Source: VAZQ01 sp963817015 (GTDB taxonomy: Bacteria; Pseudomonadota; Alphaproteobacteria; Rhizobiales; Xanthobacteraceae). Taken from it: DNA of 64,000 bases. The position numbers and the translations under genes are program-made. The notes under the pieces were generated by a model. The model had not been told where the DNA came from. It worked only from the letters and a program-made list of their open reading frames with translations, and ran no database searches. This document shows positions 55,228 through 64,000 of this stretch, piece after piece. The stretch covers positions 248,001 through 312,000 of the forward strand of contig CAWFMV010000003.1 of assembly GCA_963817015.1 (NCBI GenBank), in the 5' to 3' direction. The first letter of the stretch is position 1, and every line of letters starts with the position of its first letter.

Positions 55228-56268
55228 TTACTGTCGCGGCGGCTTCAAGGTCTCGCGCGCTCGCTCCGTCAGTGTATCTGGTGTGCTCATGATGCGGCTC
55301 ACCAGCGCCTCGACCTCGTTGCCGCTCACCGGATTGATCTCCATGCCGAGTTTCTGTGCTTCAGCAAGCAGTATGGGATCCTGCAGCGTGGCACTGAAAG
55401 CACGGCGCAGCATATCGGTTCGCTCAGGCGGGAAGCCAGGCGGCGCCATGAACGGGCGCGACATCCCAAACTTGGCAAAGACGATCTCCATCACGCGGCG
55501 GTCATCGGGAGTCTTCGCAAGCTCGACTGCCATCGGAACGCCCTTGATGTCGGCATGCGGTCGCAAGCCCATCTGAACAATGATGTTGATCTTTTTGTCC
55601 CTGATCCATTGCGGTTTGGTCGAGGTCAGTGTGGTCCAGTCCTTTCCAGCCTCGCCCTCGACCTCGCCGCTCTCGACCGCCAATGAGACCTCGGTTGCTC
55701 CAGCATAGCCGTGGACGACCTTGAATTTCGTACCGAGCAGATTGTTGCTCAGCATCGCCAGGACGTAGCTGTCCGCGCTGGTGCCGCTGGCGCCGAGGAT
55801 GGCCTGCCTCGTCATCGCGTCCTGCAGCGTTTTCACCGGCGAAGTGTGCCAAGTCACCGTCACGAACACGGTCTGGGTCATACTTCCGAGCCAGGTGAAT
55901 TTCGTGGAGTCGAACAGCGCGGCGCTGCCGCCAGGCGACAGCATGTGGAACAGTTTTTCGAATGCCAGTCCGTTCTGCACGGTCGCGAATTCGGTGCCGT
56001 CCTTGGGCGCGCGGTTGTAGAGATGGTTCGCGAGCGCCACTCCACCCGCGCCCGGCATGTTCTTTGCGATCACTGCCGGGTTGCCGGGAATGTGCCGGCC
56101 GATGTGGCGGGCCAGCAGCCGACCATAGGCGTCATAGCCACCGCCAGGCGTGGTGCCGATCAGGAGTGTTATTTGCTTGCCCGCATAAAAGTCCGTCTGC
56201 GCGTGGACATCGACGATGGATAGAAGGAAGGCAACCAAACCTGCGGTGGCGGAGGCGCCCATGTTCAT
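55228..56268 (-). CDS. Tripartite tricarboxylate transporter substrate-binding protein (Bug family)
   Basis: About 346 aa. Signal peptide (SATAGLVAFLLSIVDVHAQ), then QITLLIGTTPGGGYDAYGRL, NMPGAGGVALANHLYN, and a long C-terminal domain. The sequence is of the divergent Bug subgroup in which GTTPGGGYD replaces VPFPPGGxxD. The ATG at 56268 has AAGGA 8 bases ahead; an earlier ATG at 56325 is in frame. It shares an operon with the racemase-like gene, and lies 67 bases downstream of the SDR gene. Confidence 0.85.
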   Translation of the reverse strand: MNMGASATAGLVAFLLSIVDVHAQTDFYAGKQITLLIGTTPGGGYDAYGRLLARHIGRHIPGNPAVIAKNMPGAGGVALANHLYNRAPKDGTEFATVQNGLAFEKLFHMLSPGGSAALFDSTKFTWLGSMTQTVFVTVTWHTSPVKTLQDAMTRQAILGASGTSADSYVLAMLSNNLLGTKFKVVHGYAGATEVSLAVESGEVEGEAGKDWTTLTSTKPQWIRDKKINIIVQMGLRPHADIKGVPMAVELAKTPDDRRVMEIVFAKFGMSRPFMAPPGFPPERTDMLRRAFSATLQDPILLAEAQKLGMEINPVSGNEVEALVSRIMSTPDTLTERARETLKPPRQ

Positions 56269-56335
56269 ACTGCATTCCTTCACCGATTGACCTTCGACAA
56301 TATCGCTTCCCGTTGTGAGCTTCACCCGAAGGTGT

Positions 56336-57091
56336 TCAAGGAATCATGATCGCGCCGCCATTCACCGCGATCGCCTGCCCGGTCATGTAGGCTGCATCCT
56401 CGCTGAACAGCATCGCCACCGCCCGCGCGATGTCCTCCGGCTGGCCGATCCGGCCAAGCGGGATGCGTTTGCCGCGCTCGCGCAACTCCTCGACGGTCGT
56501 ATCGGCGAGCGGCTGCGCGGTCTCGGTCACGCCAGGGATAACGCAATTCGCGCGCAGTCCCTGCGCGGCGAATTCCAGCGCGAAGCTTTTGGTAAAAGAC
56601 ACAATGCCTGCCTTGGAAGCTGCATAGTGCGCGCCACGAGGCGTGCCCTGCAAAGCACGCCCGGATGCGATGTTCACCACCACGCCTCGCTTGCGCTTGA
56701 CCATGTCGCCCGCCAGCGCCTGCGAGCAGAACACTGTACCCAGCAGGTTCACCCCAAGCACGGCTCGCCAGAGCTCTGGGGTGGCGTCAACGATGGAAAC
56801 GCGCGGAAAAATTCCTGCATTGTTGACCAGGCCGAACACGCCGTTGAAATGACCAACAGCTTCCTCCGCGGCCAAGGCGATCTGGCCAGCGTCGGAAACA
56901 TCAACGCTGCGCGTGATGACATCGCCCCGGATCTGCAGGCATTGTTTCTTGGTTTCCGCAAGCCCGTCTTCCAGTACATCCCACAGAGCGAGCTTGGCTC
57001 CGCGCCGCGCCATTTCGAGCGCGACAGCCCGGCCGATCCCCTGTGCCGCGCCGGTGACTACGATTGCGTCTCCGGTCTGAAAGCTCGTCAT
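56336..57091 (-). CDS. Short-chain dehydrogenase/reductase
   Basis: 251 aa Rossmann enzyme: cofactor loop VVTGAAQGIGRAV, DVSDAGQIALAAEEAV, VNNAGIFPRVS, active-site Tyr/Lys in HYAASKAGIVSF, and a terminal GQAIAVNGGAIMIP. The Ser of the triad is in NIASGRALQG. FabG-like length; the acceptor after the second strand (ALWDVLED) suggests NAD. ATG at 57091. Likely the first gene of a leftward three-gene catabolic operon with the Bug protein and the racemase-like protein. Confidence 0.93.
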   Translation of the reverse strand: MTSFQTGDAIVVTGAAQGIGRAVALEMARRGAKLALWDVLEDGLAETKKQCLQIRGDVITRSVDVSDAGQIALAAEEAVGHFNGVFGLVNNAGIFPRVSIVDATPELWRAVLGVNLLGTVFCSQALAGDMVKRKRGVVVNIASGRALQGTPRGAHYAASKAGIVSFTKSFALEFAAQGLRANCVIPGVTETAQPLADTTVEELRERGKRIPLGRIGQPEDIARAVAMLFSEDAAYMTGQAIAVNGGAIMIP

Positions 57092-57257
57092 GTCCTTAGG
57101 TACCAAATCGCGCTCGCCATACCAACTTACTCCACCGTGTTGCCACGAGCGCCGGCAACCGGTCGCTGACTGTGTCACCCAAAGATCGTGTTGCTGCCGA
57201 ATGGCTGACGGCGGGACAAGTTCACCGTTGCGACGAGCGCCACTCGCGTGGCTTCCG

Positions 57258-58097
57258 TCATACGAGGGATCCGAAGGGTACAACCTTGTTGTTGGCGTCG
57301 TGCCCGATGTCGGCGCGTCCCAACCAGGGAATCCCGGACCTCTGACACCAGTAACGGGCGATCTCCTCTTCGTTCATTCCGAAATCCGGATCGTTCGGGG
57401 TAATGGCGCTGCACCGGCCCAGCATGAGGCCCGACACCCGTTGGATTTCGGCGTTGCTGGTGATGTGAAAGAGCGATCGATCGATCCGGTACATGGCCTC
57501 GTCCACTTCCTCCAGCATGAGCACATGTCCGGCGAGGTCAGGTTGCAGCGGCGTCCCAAGCAGTTGGCTCAGCACGGTCATGTTGAATGCTGCTGTCTTC
57601 CTGCCATGGCCGACCGTCGGCTCCAGCGTCTCCGGCGCCCGGTCGACAATCCAATCGAGCGCGCGTCCAACCGCCGCGTCGCCACCATCTCGCAGGACGT
57701 CCTGGGCCACGGGGCCGTGTGCCACGGCCTTGAAGCCTCCCCGGTACAAAGCGGCCAGCAGCATGCCGGCATCGCTGTAGCCCATGTAGGCCTTGCGCCG
57801 GGACGATTCCGTCAACCGTCCCATGATCGCCTCAGCCACGCGGCAGGAGCCGTAACCGCCGCGCGCGAACCACACCGCGTCGAAACTCTCGTCGTTGGCG
57901 ACGTCGAGAAACGCCCGTGCGCGCGTTTCGTCATCACCCGCGAAATGGCCGTGTGACGCGAAGCACTGGGGGTGGAAAACGATTTCGGGCGTTCTGTCCG
58001 GGTATTGACGTGCGGCCAGTGCCCGTACTTTCTCGGCAACCTCCGGAGACATCCGCGAAGCCGGCGCGACGACGCCGATTCTGCATCTCTTGCTCAT
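57258..58097 (-). CDS. LD-carboxypeptidase (peptidase S66, LdcA/MccF-like)
   Basis: 279 aa cytosolic serine peptidase. N-domain RIGVVAPASRMSPEVAEKVR, RGGYGSCRVAEAI, and the nucleophile in MGYSDAGMLLAALYRGGFKA (Ser108). The second part has MLEEVDEAMYRIDRSLFHI with the catalytic Glu and WLGRADIGHD with the His. LdcA removes the terminal D-Ala from recycled muropeptide. It is divergent by 69 bases from a Mur-ligase gene of the Mpl type, which reuses the product; the two make a recycling pair. ATG 58097. Confidence 0.9.
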   Translation of the reverse strand: MSKRCRIGVVAPASRMSPEVAEKVRALAARQYPDRTPEIVFHPQCFASHGHFAGDDETRARAFLDVANDESFDAVWFARGGYGSCRVAEAIMGRLTESSRRKAYMGYSDAGMLLAALYRGGFKAVAHGPVAQDVLRDGGDAAVGRALDWIVDRAPETLEPTVGHGRKTAAFNMTVLSQLLGTPLQPDLAGHVLMLEEVDEAMYRIDRSLFHITSNAEIQRVSGLMLGRCSAITPNDPDFGMNEEEIARYWCQRSGIPWLGRADIGHDANNKVVPFGSLV

Positions 58098-58166
58098 GCA
58101 ATCTTGCTCATTCAGGCGGTCCCGGACCGCGTTGCACCTCATCGGCAACAATTGTAGGTTCCGCCG

Positions 58167-59588
58167 ATGTCCCAACCTGGAGATTACTTTTTTTGCGGCA
58201 TCGGTGGGAGCGGCATGACCCCTCTCGCCTTGATCATCCAAGCGAAGGGTGGGCGGGTCGAGGGGTCCGATCGGGCGCTTGATCAGGGGCGAAATTCCGA
58301 AAGATTTGAGTTTTTGCGTGCTCGAGGGATGCTGCTTCATCCGCAGGATGGCAGCGGCATCCAACGAGCCGACCAGATCCTGGTCACCTCCACCGCTGTT
58401 GAAGAGACGGTCCCCGACGTGCAAGCCGCGCGTCGGATCGGTGCCGCCATCACTACCCGCGCTAACCTTCTCGCCCAACTCTTCAACCGCGCCCCCTTGG
58501 GGATTGGGGTCGCGGGAACCAGCGGCAAGTCCACCACGGTTGGCATGATCGGGTGGATTCTTCACCGCGCCGGACGAAGCCCAACAATCATGAACGGCGC
58601 TGATATGAAAAACTTCACCGGCGATGGCTCGCCTGTTGCGAGCGCGAGGGTCGGGGAGAGCGATATCTTCGTGAGTGAAGTGGACGAGAGCGACGGCTCG
58701 ATTACTTTTTTTGAGCCCCGGATGGCGGTTGTGAACAACATCTCTCTGGATCACAAGTCGCTGGACGAGCTGCGTGCCCTGTTCAGCGGATTCATCGCCA
58801 AGGCGCAAACGGTGGTGCTGAATCTCGACAACGCGGAAACCGCCGCGCTCGCCGCCAACATGAAACCGGAAGACGCGAAGCCGGGACAAGCGGTCACCTA
58901 CAGTCTCCGTGATACGCGAGCCGATCTTCTCGCCTTTGCACCGGTTCAGTCGCCGACCGGCGTAGCATTCCAGGTGAAGGCGCGCGATACCGGTGAGACG
59001 GTCGCGGTGGAGCTGAAAGTTCCGGGGCTGCACAATGTCGCCAACGCACTCGCTGCCCTGAGTGTCGCGAAGGCATGCGGCGTGCCGCTGGCAGAAGCCG
59101 CGGCTCATCTGGGCGGGTTCAGCGGCATTCGCCGACGACTGGAGGTCGTGGGAACGGCGAACGGGATAACCGTGATCGATGACTTCGCCCACAACCCCGA
59201 TAAGATATCGGCCACGCTCGAAACCATGCACGCGTTTCCGGGCCGCCTGCTGCTGATGTTTCAGCCCCATGGCTACGGTCCGATTCGTCTGATGAGGAAC
59301 GCGTTGGTGGACTGCTTTGCGAGCGGGTTGCGCGATGAGGATGTCCTGGTCATGCCCGAGCCCGTCTATTTCGGCGGCACGGTCGACCGCAGCGTCGGAA
59401 GCCGCGACATTGTTTGCGACATCGAACGGCGTGGTCGAAAGGCCTTTGCTTTTCCAGACCGGAGTGCCTGTGGCGACGCCCTGGTCAGATTGGCCCGTCG
59501 TGGCGATCGCATCGTGGTCATGGGGGCGCGCGACGATTCGCTGTCGCAGTTCGCACATGAGCTCGTTCGGCGGCTGGCGGTGCGGTGA
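58167..59588 (+). CDS. Mur ligase, Mpl/MurC-like
   Basis: 473 aa ATP-dependent amide ligase. N-domain FFCGIGGSGMTPLALIIQAK, ATP loop GVAGTSGKSTTVGMIGWIL, EVDESDGSITFFEPR, and the C-domain NGITVIDDFAHNPDKISAT with Mpl/MurC-type FAHNP. Mpl joins murein tripeptide to UDP-MurNAc, MurC adds L-Ala. Because it pairs with an LD-carboxypeptidase and a separate mur cluster must exist elsewhere, Mpl (recycling) is more likely. ATG at 58167; stop at 59588. Confidence 0.85.
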   Translation: MSQPGDYFFCGIGGSGMTPLALIIQAKGGRVEGSDRALDQGRNSERFEFLRARGMLLHPQDGSGIQRADQILVTSTAVEETVPDVQAARRIGAAITTRANLLAQLFNRAPLGIGVAGTSGKSTTVGMIGWILHRAGRSPTIMNGADMKNFTGDGSPVASARVGESDIFVSEVDESDGSITFFEPRMAVVNNISLDHKSLDELRALFSGFIAKAQTVVLNLDNAETAALAANMKPEDAKPGQAVTYSLRDTRADLLAFAPVQSPTGVAFQVKARDTGETVAVELKVPGLHNVANALAALSVAKACGVPLAEAAAHLGGFSGIRRRLEVVGTANGITVIDDFAHNPDKISATLETMHAFPGRLLLMFQPHGYGPIRLMRNALVDCFASGLRDEDVLVMPEPVYFGGTVDRSVGSRDIVCDIERRGRKAFAFPDRSACGDALVRLARRGDRIVVMGARDDSLSQFAHELVRRLAVR

Positions 59589-59691
59589 CAAGAGACCGAC
59601 GTCTGCTACAACATCAAAGGTGGCCCATGACCGGTCGCCAGCCCCGCGGCGAGCGTGCTAGCGTGAAGCGGAACGTCAAGGAATCGACAGC

Positions 59692-60577
59692 GTGCTCGAC
59701 CGGATCAAAAGTGGAACCACCCAGGAGCTTGCCGCCGGCAAGCTCTACGCACTCCAGAATACCATGCGGCTCGATGGCCGGGTCTCGTCCTATCCGGCGA
59801 GTGCCCGCGGCTACTCGGTGACGAACTGCTACCTGCTCAAGCAGCCCGATGCCGCCTGGCTGATCGACACCGGCTTCGGCGGCGACGAGGCGTCGCTGCG
59901 CGCCCAGATCGAGTCCCTGATCCCGCGCACGCTGCCGCTGTCGCTGCTTGCCGCTGCGGTTGAACGAGTTCATGTCGATCCAGAACATCGATCCGTTCAC
60001 GCTCTACTTTAACGTCAAGGAATGCTTCACCGGCAATCCCGACGCCGCGTTCTGGTTCGATTTCGGCGCCGGCTCAGACTCCGGCCAGAACACTCTGGAC
60101 CGGCTCAACATCACCACGATCAGCCGCGAGGAGACGATCCCGATTGGCGCGCAGGGCCGCCCGGTGGTCGTCTACCAGGCGCCGATCCGCCTGATCGCGA
60201 CGCGCTGGATCTACGACGCGGCGACGAAGACGCTGTTCACCTCCGACATGTGGACGCACACGTGGCGAGAGACGCCGGATGGTCCCTGGATCATCCAGGA
60301 CGGCGACGACGACCCCACCGATTTCGACCATGTGCGCTCGTTTCTGCTCAACACGCGCTACTGGTGGCTCGAGGGCGTCGACACCGCGAAGCTGCGCAAG
60401 GGCATCGACAACATCCTCTCGAAGCACGACATCGAAACCATCGCGCCCGGCTACGGCTGCATCTTGCGCGGGAAGAAGACCGTCGCGAAGCACATGCAGC
60501 TCGTCGACGATGTGCTCAAGTCGCTCGACAAGTCGGTCGCGGTGTCGCGCTATGTCGGCCGCGACGAGGAGAGGTGA
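59692..60577 (+). CDS. MBL-fold protein with degenerate metal motif (one frameshift)
   Basis: About 294 aa. N-terminal GKLYALQNTMRLDGRVSSYP, GYSVTNCYLLKQPDAAWLID and TGFGGDEASLRAQI match the opening strands of MBL-fold proteins. After an extra T near 59950 the frame continues LPLRLNEFMSIQNID, then AFWFDFGAGSDSGQNTLDRL and LFTSDMWTHTWRET. The usual HxHxDH loop is replaced by the NEFMSIQNID segment, with no His, so metal binding is probably lost or altered. GTG at 59692 after AAGGAA. The next gene, eight bases on, is a second, more typical MBL protein; the two may form a heteromer. Confidence 0.7.
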
Positions 60578-60585
60578 GGGCAATA

Positions 60586-61435
60586 ATGGCCGCGCGTCAT
60601 CAGGGCACGCTGAACCGTCCCAACCCGCTGCCGCGCGAGGTCGCGCGCGGCATTTTCTGGCTGGGCGAATGTTTAGAGCAGCGCCAGCAGGGCAAGATCT
60701 ATCACGGCTGCAACGCCTCGTTCCTGATCGTCGGCGAGACCGCCTCGATGCTGGTCGAGACCGGCCACCCGAAGGACTTCCCGATCACGGAAGCGCAGCT
60801 CAACACGCTGCTGCCTGGTCGAGCCGCCGCTGAAATATCTGTTTGTTACGCACCAGGAGACCCCGCATTGCGGCGGGCTCGGCCGCGTGCTGACGCGCTT
60901 CCCGGAAGCGCTCCTGGTCGGTGACGTCTGCGACTATCATCTCGCCTTTCCGCAGCATGAGCATCGCATGCGCATGATGAAGGAGGGCGACGAGATCGAT
61001 CTCGGTGGCCGCAGCTTCCGCGCTGTCGAGCCGGTCGTGCGCGACATGCGCACCACCTGGTGGGGCTTCGAGACGCGCGAGCGCGTGCTCTTCCCGGGCG
61101 ACGGCTTCGCCTATAGTCACTATCACGAGGATGGCCACTGCGGCCTCGTCGCCGAGGAGGCGACGTCGCTTGATCTGCAGGATACTACCGCGGTGTTTGC
61201 GGATCTGGCGCTGTGGTGGACCAAGTGGGCCGACATGAGGAACTACTGCGCGCGGCTCGATAGCCTGATGCAGCGGCTTGACGTGAAGACCGTGTGCCCG
61301 ACGCACGGCCTCGTCATCACCGACGTTGCCAGGACGATGCCGAAGGTGAAGGAGGGTCTGCTCTATGGCAGCAGCGTTGCCGAGCGCGGCACCAACGATG
61401 CCTCATTCGGCAAGAAGCCTGCTCCGGTGTCCTGA
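60586..61435 (+). CDS. MBL-fold oxidoreductase-like protein with HxExxH motif (one frameshift)
   Basis: About 282 aa. GKIYHGCNASFLIVGETASM is the first strand pair; after an extra C near 60815 the frame gives YLFVTHQETPHCGGLGRVLT, the metal loop. This is His-x-Glu-x-Pro-His, close to the diiron His-x-Glu-x-Asp-His of flavodiiron/ODP proteins but with Pro for Asp. Further ligands may be in FPGDGFAYSHYHEDGHCGLV and CPTHGLVIT. No flavodoxin domain follows. ATG 60586. A hydrolase or an oxygen/NO-reacting diiron enzyme are both possible. Co-transcribed with the MBL gene before it. Confidence 0.75.
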
Positions 61436-61523
61436 AGAGATCGTTGGAAGGCGGCTGCGGCAGCGCTGCCCTTGACACTCCCGGCCAGACCGTCACCCTC
61501 AGGAAAACACCGAGGAGGCTGCC

Positions 61524-62546
61524 GTGCGTACCAAGGATCGCCGCGTGAGGGCTCTGGTCAGCATCGTCACATGCGCCGCCGTCACATGTGGCGCCGCGCT
61601 GGCCGCCACGCTTGCAGGCAGCACCATCGCCGCGGCGCAAACCTATCCGTCACGCCCGATCACCATGATCGTGCCGTTTCCGCCCGGCGGAGCGACCGAT
61701 GCCATCGCGCGCATCATCAATGACCGGCTGCGCGCCGCGCTTGGCCAGCCGGTGATCATCGAGAATGTCGGCGGCGCCGGCGGCAGCATCGGGGTCGGCC
61801 GTGCGGTGCGCGCGCTGGCGGACGGCTACACGCTCAATCTCGGTCAGCTCGGCTCGCATGTAATGAACGGGGCCGCCTATGATCTGCCGTACGACCTGTT
61901 GAATGACCTCGATCCGGTTTCGTTGATTGCCGCCAATCCGCAGGTGATCGTTGCGCGCTCGGGCATGCCGGCGAACAATCTCAAGGAGCTGATCGCCTGG
62001 CTCAAGGCTAATCCGGACAAGGCGTCGGTGGCGACCGTCGGCGCCGGCAGCCCCTCGCATGTCAGCGCGGTGTATTTCGCCGACGCAACCGGCGCGCGGC
62101 TCAATCTCGTGCCCTATCGCGGTGGCGGGCCGGCGATGCAGGACCTCGTCGGCAACCAGGTCGACCTGATGATCGTGCAGGTCGCCGAAGCGGTCGCGCA
62201 GGCGCAGGCCGGTCGGCTCAAGGCCTTCGCCGTCACCTCAAAGACACGCCTTCCTGGCGCGCCCGACATCCCGACCGTCGACGAGGCGGGCATGCCGGGC
62301 ATGTATATCTCGTTCTGGCACGGGCTGTGGATGCCGCGCGGCGTGCCAAAGGACGTCCTCGCGAAGGTAAACGCCGCAGTGGTCGAGACGCTTGCCGATG
62401 AGACGGTGAGGAAGCGGCTCGCCGGCATTCACCAGGAGATTCCGCCGCGCGAGCAGCAGACGCCGGATGGGCTCGCTGCCTACCAGAAGGCCGAGATCGA
62501 CAAGTGGTGGCCGATCATCAAGGCCGCGGGCATCAAGGCGCAGTGA
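61524..62546 (+). CDS. Tripartite tricarboxylate transporter substrate-binding protein (Bug family)
   Basis: 340 aa. Long signal peptide (to about residue 39, GSTIAAAQ), then ITMIVPFPPGGATDAIARII, NVGGAGGSIGVGRAVRALAD, NLVPYRGGGPAMQDLVGNQV and AVTSKTRLPGAPDIPTVDEA, the classic Bug sequence. GTG at 61524 has GAGGAGG eight bases ahead. It follows the MBL pair by 88 bases on the same strand and could be co-transcribed. No TctA/TctB genes nearby. Confidence 0.93.
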   Translation: MRTKDRRVRALVSIVTCAAVTCGAALAATLAGSTIAAAQTYPSRPITMIVPFPPGGATDAIARIINDRLRAALGQPVIIENVGGAGGSIGVGRAVRALADGYTLNLGQLGSHVMNGAAYDLPYDLLNDLDPVSLIAANPQVIVARSGMPANNLKELIAWLKANPDKASVATVGAGSPSHVSAVYFADATGARLNLVPYRGGGPAMQDLVGNQVDLMIVQVAEAVAQAQAGRLKAFAVTSKTRLPGAPDIPTVDEAGMPGMYISFWHGLWMPRGVPKDVLAKVNAAVVETLADETVRKRLAGIHQEIPPREQQTPDGLAAYQKAEIDKWWPIIKAAGIKAQ

Positions 62547-62582
62547 GGCGTCGTCGTCGCACAACGCTCTGGGTCACGGCTC

Positions 62583-63245
62583 TTACGACTGGTTTTGTTT
62601 TGCGCGATCGCTCACGATGATGGCCAGCGGATTGAGTGTCGGCGCCTCAACGAGCTTCATAGTGTTCGTGTCGTGATGATCGAACGGTTGGTCGCGACCT
62701 TTGACCAGAAGCTCGGTTTCGATGTTGTACGTCCAGCTTCCGTCATCGTTGAAGGCTATGTCGCAGCGATAGCTGGTCGTACGGAAGGCTTCGTCCAGGA
62801 ATTCGGTCGAGCAGATTCCGTAGCGCGTATCGCCGCGCTCTGCCGTGACGGAAATGTTCTTGTCGTCCGGTTTCGCGAGGCCGGATGCGAGGAGAACCTG
62901 GCCGCGTGGTATTGTCACGCTTTGCATGATCAGGCCAGTTGCCGGCTCCCATAGCCAGTAGCCGACCTGATCGTGAAAGGTGATGTCCTCCTCAGGCGTG
63001 TTGATGTGGACGTGATAACGCAGTCCGTAGAAGAGCTGGGGACCGTTGGTCTGAGGATCAATCGGGTCCATTCGAATATGCTCTCGAAAAATCCGGCGCT
63101 CCGGACCTTGAGCTTTGGGATTGATATCGATGCCCTTGTCGGCCTGCCAAACACCGGCGAGTCGACGGAGCGGCCCGAGGTTGGCCAGATCGTCGGGAGC
63201 AACGTTGGTGGGCTCGGTGAAGATGTCGGCAGGAATGGGTAGCAT
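62583..63245 (-). CDS. Nitrobindin/THAP4-like heme-binding beta-barrel protein
   Basis: 220 aa. The segment LGPLRRLAGVWQADKGIDIN is the nitrobindin start (LGxLxxLxGxW), with YGLRYHVHINTPEEDITFHD in the middle and GYWLWEPATGLIMQSVTIPR following. A His near the end would be needed as the heme ligand. The ATG at 63245 begins MLPIPADIFTEP; the open frame runs upstream to 63383 but with poor codons. Nitrobindins bind heme and NO or act as lipid-like carriers; bacterial roles are unclear. Confidence 0.7.
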   Translation of the reverse strand: MLPIPADIFTEPTNVAPDDLANLGPLRRLAGVWQADKGIDINPKAQGPERRIFREHIRMDPIDPQTNGPQLFYGLRYHVHINTPEEDITFHDQVGYWLWEPATGLIMQSVTIPRGQVLLASGLAKPDDKNISVTAERGDTRYGICSTEFLDEAFRTTSYRCDIAFNDDGSWTYNIETELLVKGRDQPFDHHDTNTMKLVEAPTLNPLAIIVSDRAKQNQS

Positions 63246-63666
63246 GGGATGACCCTTGTATGAGACTTCAGAACATTTCGTCTGGACGTGCTGCGTCCAC
63301 TGACCGGCGCCAAGCTTTGCACCTGACATTTTCCGGTTCGGCGGCGAGTTGCAAGAGCGGCTAGTTCCAGATATGCGAGTCACTGGTCGATCCGGTCCGT
63401 GATCCCTACCGTATTGCCTCCGCTGCGCGGCCGACGCAGTGGGCTCTGCCGCGAAGGTAGTGCCGCGCGTCGTGGTGGAGACCGATCAAGAATAAGGCCA
63501 CGATCAGCAACGCGCTCGCAATTGGCCTGCCGGTTGCATGATGTTTCTTCGGTCGTCGGCGACTGGGCCATGACGCGGTGGCGCGTGGGCGCGTCGCGTC
63601 GGATCGCCAAGGATTCCATCAGCCCGGCAGTTGCCCGATACTTCCATCCAGCCAGGAGTTCCAGTC

Positions 63667-64000
63667 ATGTGCGCAGGGGACGATCATAATTGCCCGCAAT
63701 TTGAGCAGCATCGGCAGAAGCTGCTCGACGATCTCGACAACGAGCGACGCAGCTTCCTCAAGAGCGCGTTTGTGGCAAGCGGCGGTGCGGCTGCCGCCTG
63801 GGCGGCGAGCGGCACGCTGGCGACGCCGGCGTCGGCGCAATCGCGCCCCGGCCGACCGACCTACCACTACCTGCCGGCAACCGCCGACACGGTGCATTGG
63901 GGTTACTTCAGCAAGTTGCTGAAGCCGCAGCTCGAGGTGGACTCGGGCGACTACGTCACCATCGAAGCCTTGACCCACCATGCCAACGACGACGCCTCGC
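63667..64000 (+). CDS. Acetamidase/formamidase family protein, Tat-exported, 3' end beyond window
   Basis: First 111 residues only. Twin-arginine signal ERRSFLKSAFVASGGAAAAW ending ASAQS, then TVHWGYFSKLLKPQLEVDSG, equivalent to TVHIGHFAANVKPVLSIDSG of the formamidase at 34153, and DYVTIEALTHHANDDA. ATG 63667 follows CAGGAG. The 30-residue soluble leader ahead of the Tat motif is unusually long. Function: amide hydrolysis in the periplasm, by family. Confidence 0.85.
   Translation, partial: MCAGDDHNCPQFEQHRQKLLDDLDNERRSFLKSAFVASGGAAAAWAASGTLATPASAQSRPGRPTYHYLPATADTVHWGYFSKLLKPQLEVDSGDYVTIEALTHHANDDAS

Noticed and set aside
57258..59591. 777-codon leftward open frame
   Set aside because: Only its last 279 codons (from 58097) are the LD-carboxypeptidase; the first part is antisense to the Mur-ligase gene.

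Overview
The window is GC-rich DNA (roughly 63-65% by eye) from an alphaproteobacterium, most likely Hyphomicrobiales near Bradyrhizobium, Rhodoplanes or Pseudolabrys. The clues are: a direct-repeat LexA box of the alphaproteobacterial type (GAAC-N7-GAAC); a FixK/FNR-type box; a pqqABCDE operon; three orphan tripartite-tricarboxylate (Bug) binding proteins; DUF6481, DUF6295 and DUF2269 proteins; Bradyrhizobium-style extragenic palindromic repeats; and many Sec- or Tat-exported orphan proteins. There is no rRNA, tRNA, CRISPR array, transposase or prophage that I can recognise.

Layout. 0-4.5 kb: a partial L,D-transpeptidase and an IorAB-type molybdenum hydroxylase. 4.7-11.5 kb: a TPR-methyltransferase, an S24-like protein, plsY, a PyrB fused to a PyrI zinc domain, an AidB-type acyl-CoA dehydrogenase and ruvX. 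11.6-16.5 kb: an MBL hydrolase, haloacid dehalogenase, Bug protein, FAH hydrolase and ABC binding protein. 16.9-24.4 kb: small hypotheticals, an exported HpcH aldolase, a PQQ alcohol dehydrogenase with a lanthanide-type motif, a TauD dioxygenase and an Ntn-hydrolase. 24.7-31.2 kb: MsrQ-like, GST, and a four-gene island (membrane signalling-like protein, FkbM methyltransferase, eukaryote-like LanC, MetE-like protein) that is the best candidate for an undescribed system. 31.2-42.1 kb: exported proteins, an AAA ATPase, a 34-aa membrane protein under a FixK-type box, a formamidase, a TIR-TPR-discoidin protein, a diheme cytochrome c and HigBA. 43-49.2 kb: uvrA, an esterase, ssb with a LexA box and a divergent 73-aa membrane protein. 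49.2-54.5 kb: pqqEDCBA, with a 24-residue pqqA, and a divergent S9 peptidase that may be PqqH-like. 54.5-64 kb: a catabolic cluster, a peptidoglycan-recycling pair (LD-carboxypeptidase and Mpl-like ligase), two MBL-fold proteins, a Bug protein, a nitrobindin-like protein and the start of a Tat-exported formamidase.

How the genes work together. The PQQ operon makes the cofactor for the quinoprotein dehydrogenase 28 kb away. Orphan binding proteins sit beside single catabolic enzymes (FAH hydrolase, racemase-like protein and SDR, MBL pair), which suggests uptake and breakdown of organic acids. ssb and uvrA represent the DNA-damage response.

Caution on sequence quality. About 34 frameshifts break 16 otherwise intact genes, including uvrA, pyrB and pqqB. 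Every one examined is restored by removing a single base, and gene lengths agree with all being +1 insertions. I read these as residual sequencing insertions, not gene decay, and annotate the genes as whole CDSs with the break positions given. Alignments were done by eye from memory of the families; no database was searched.
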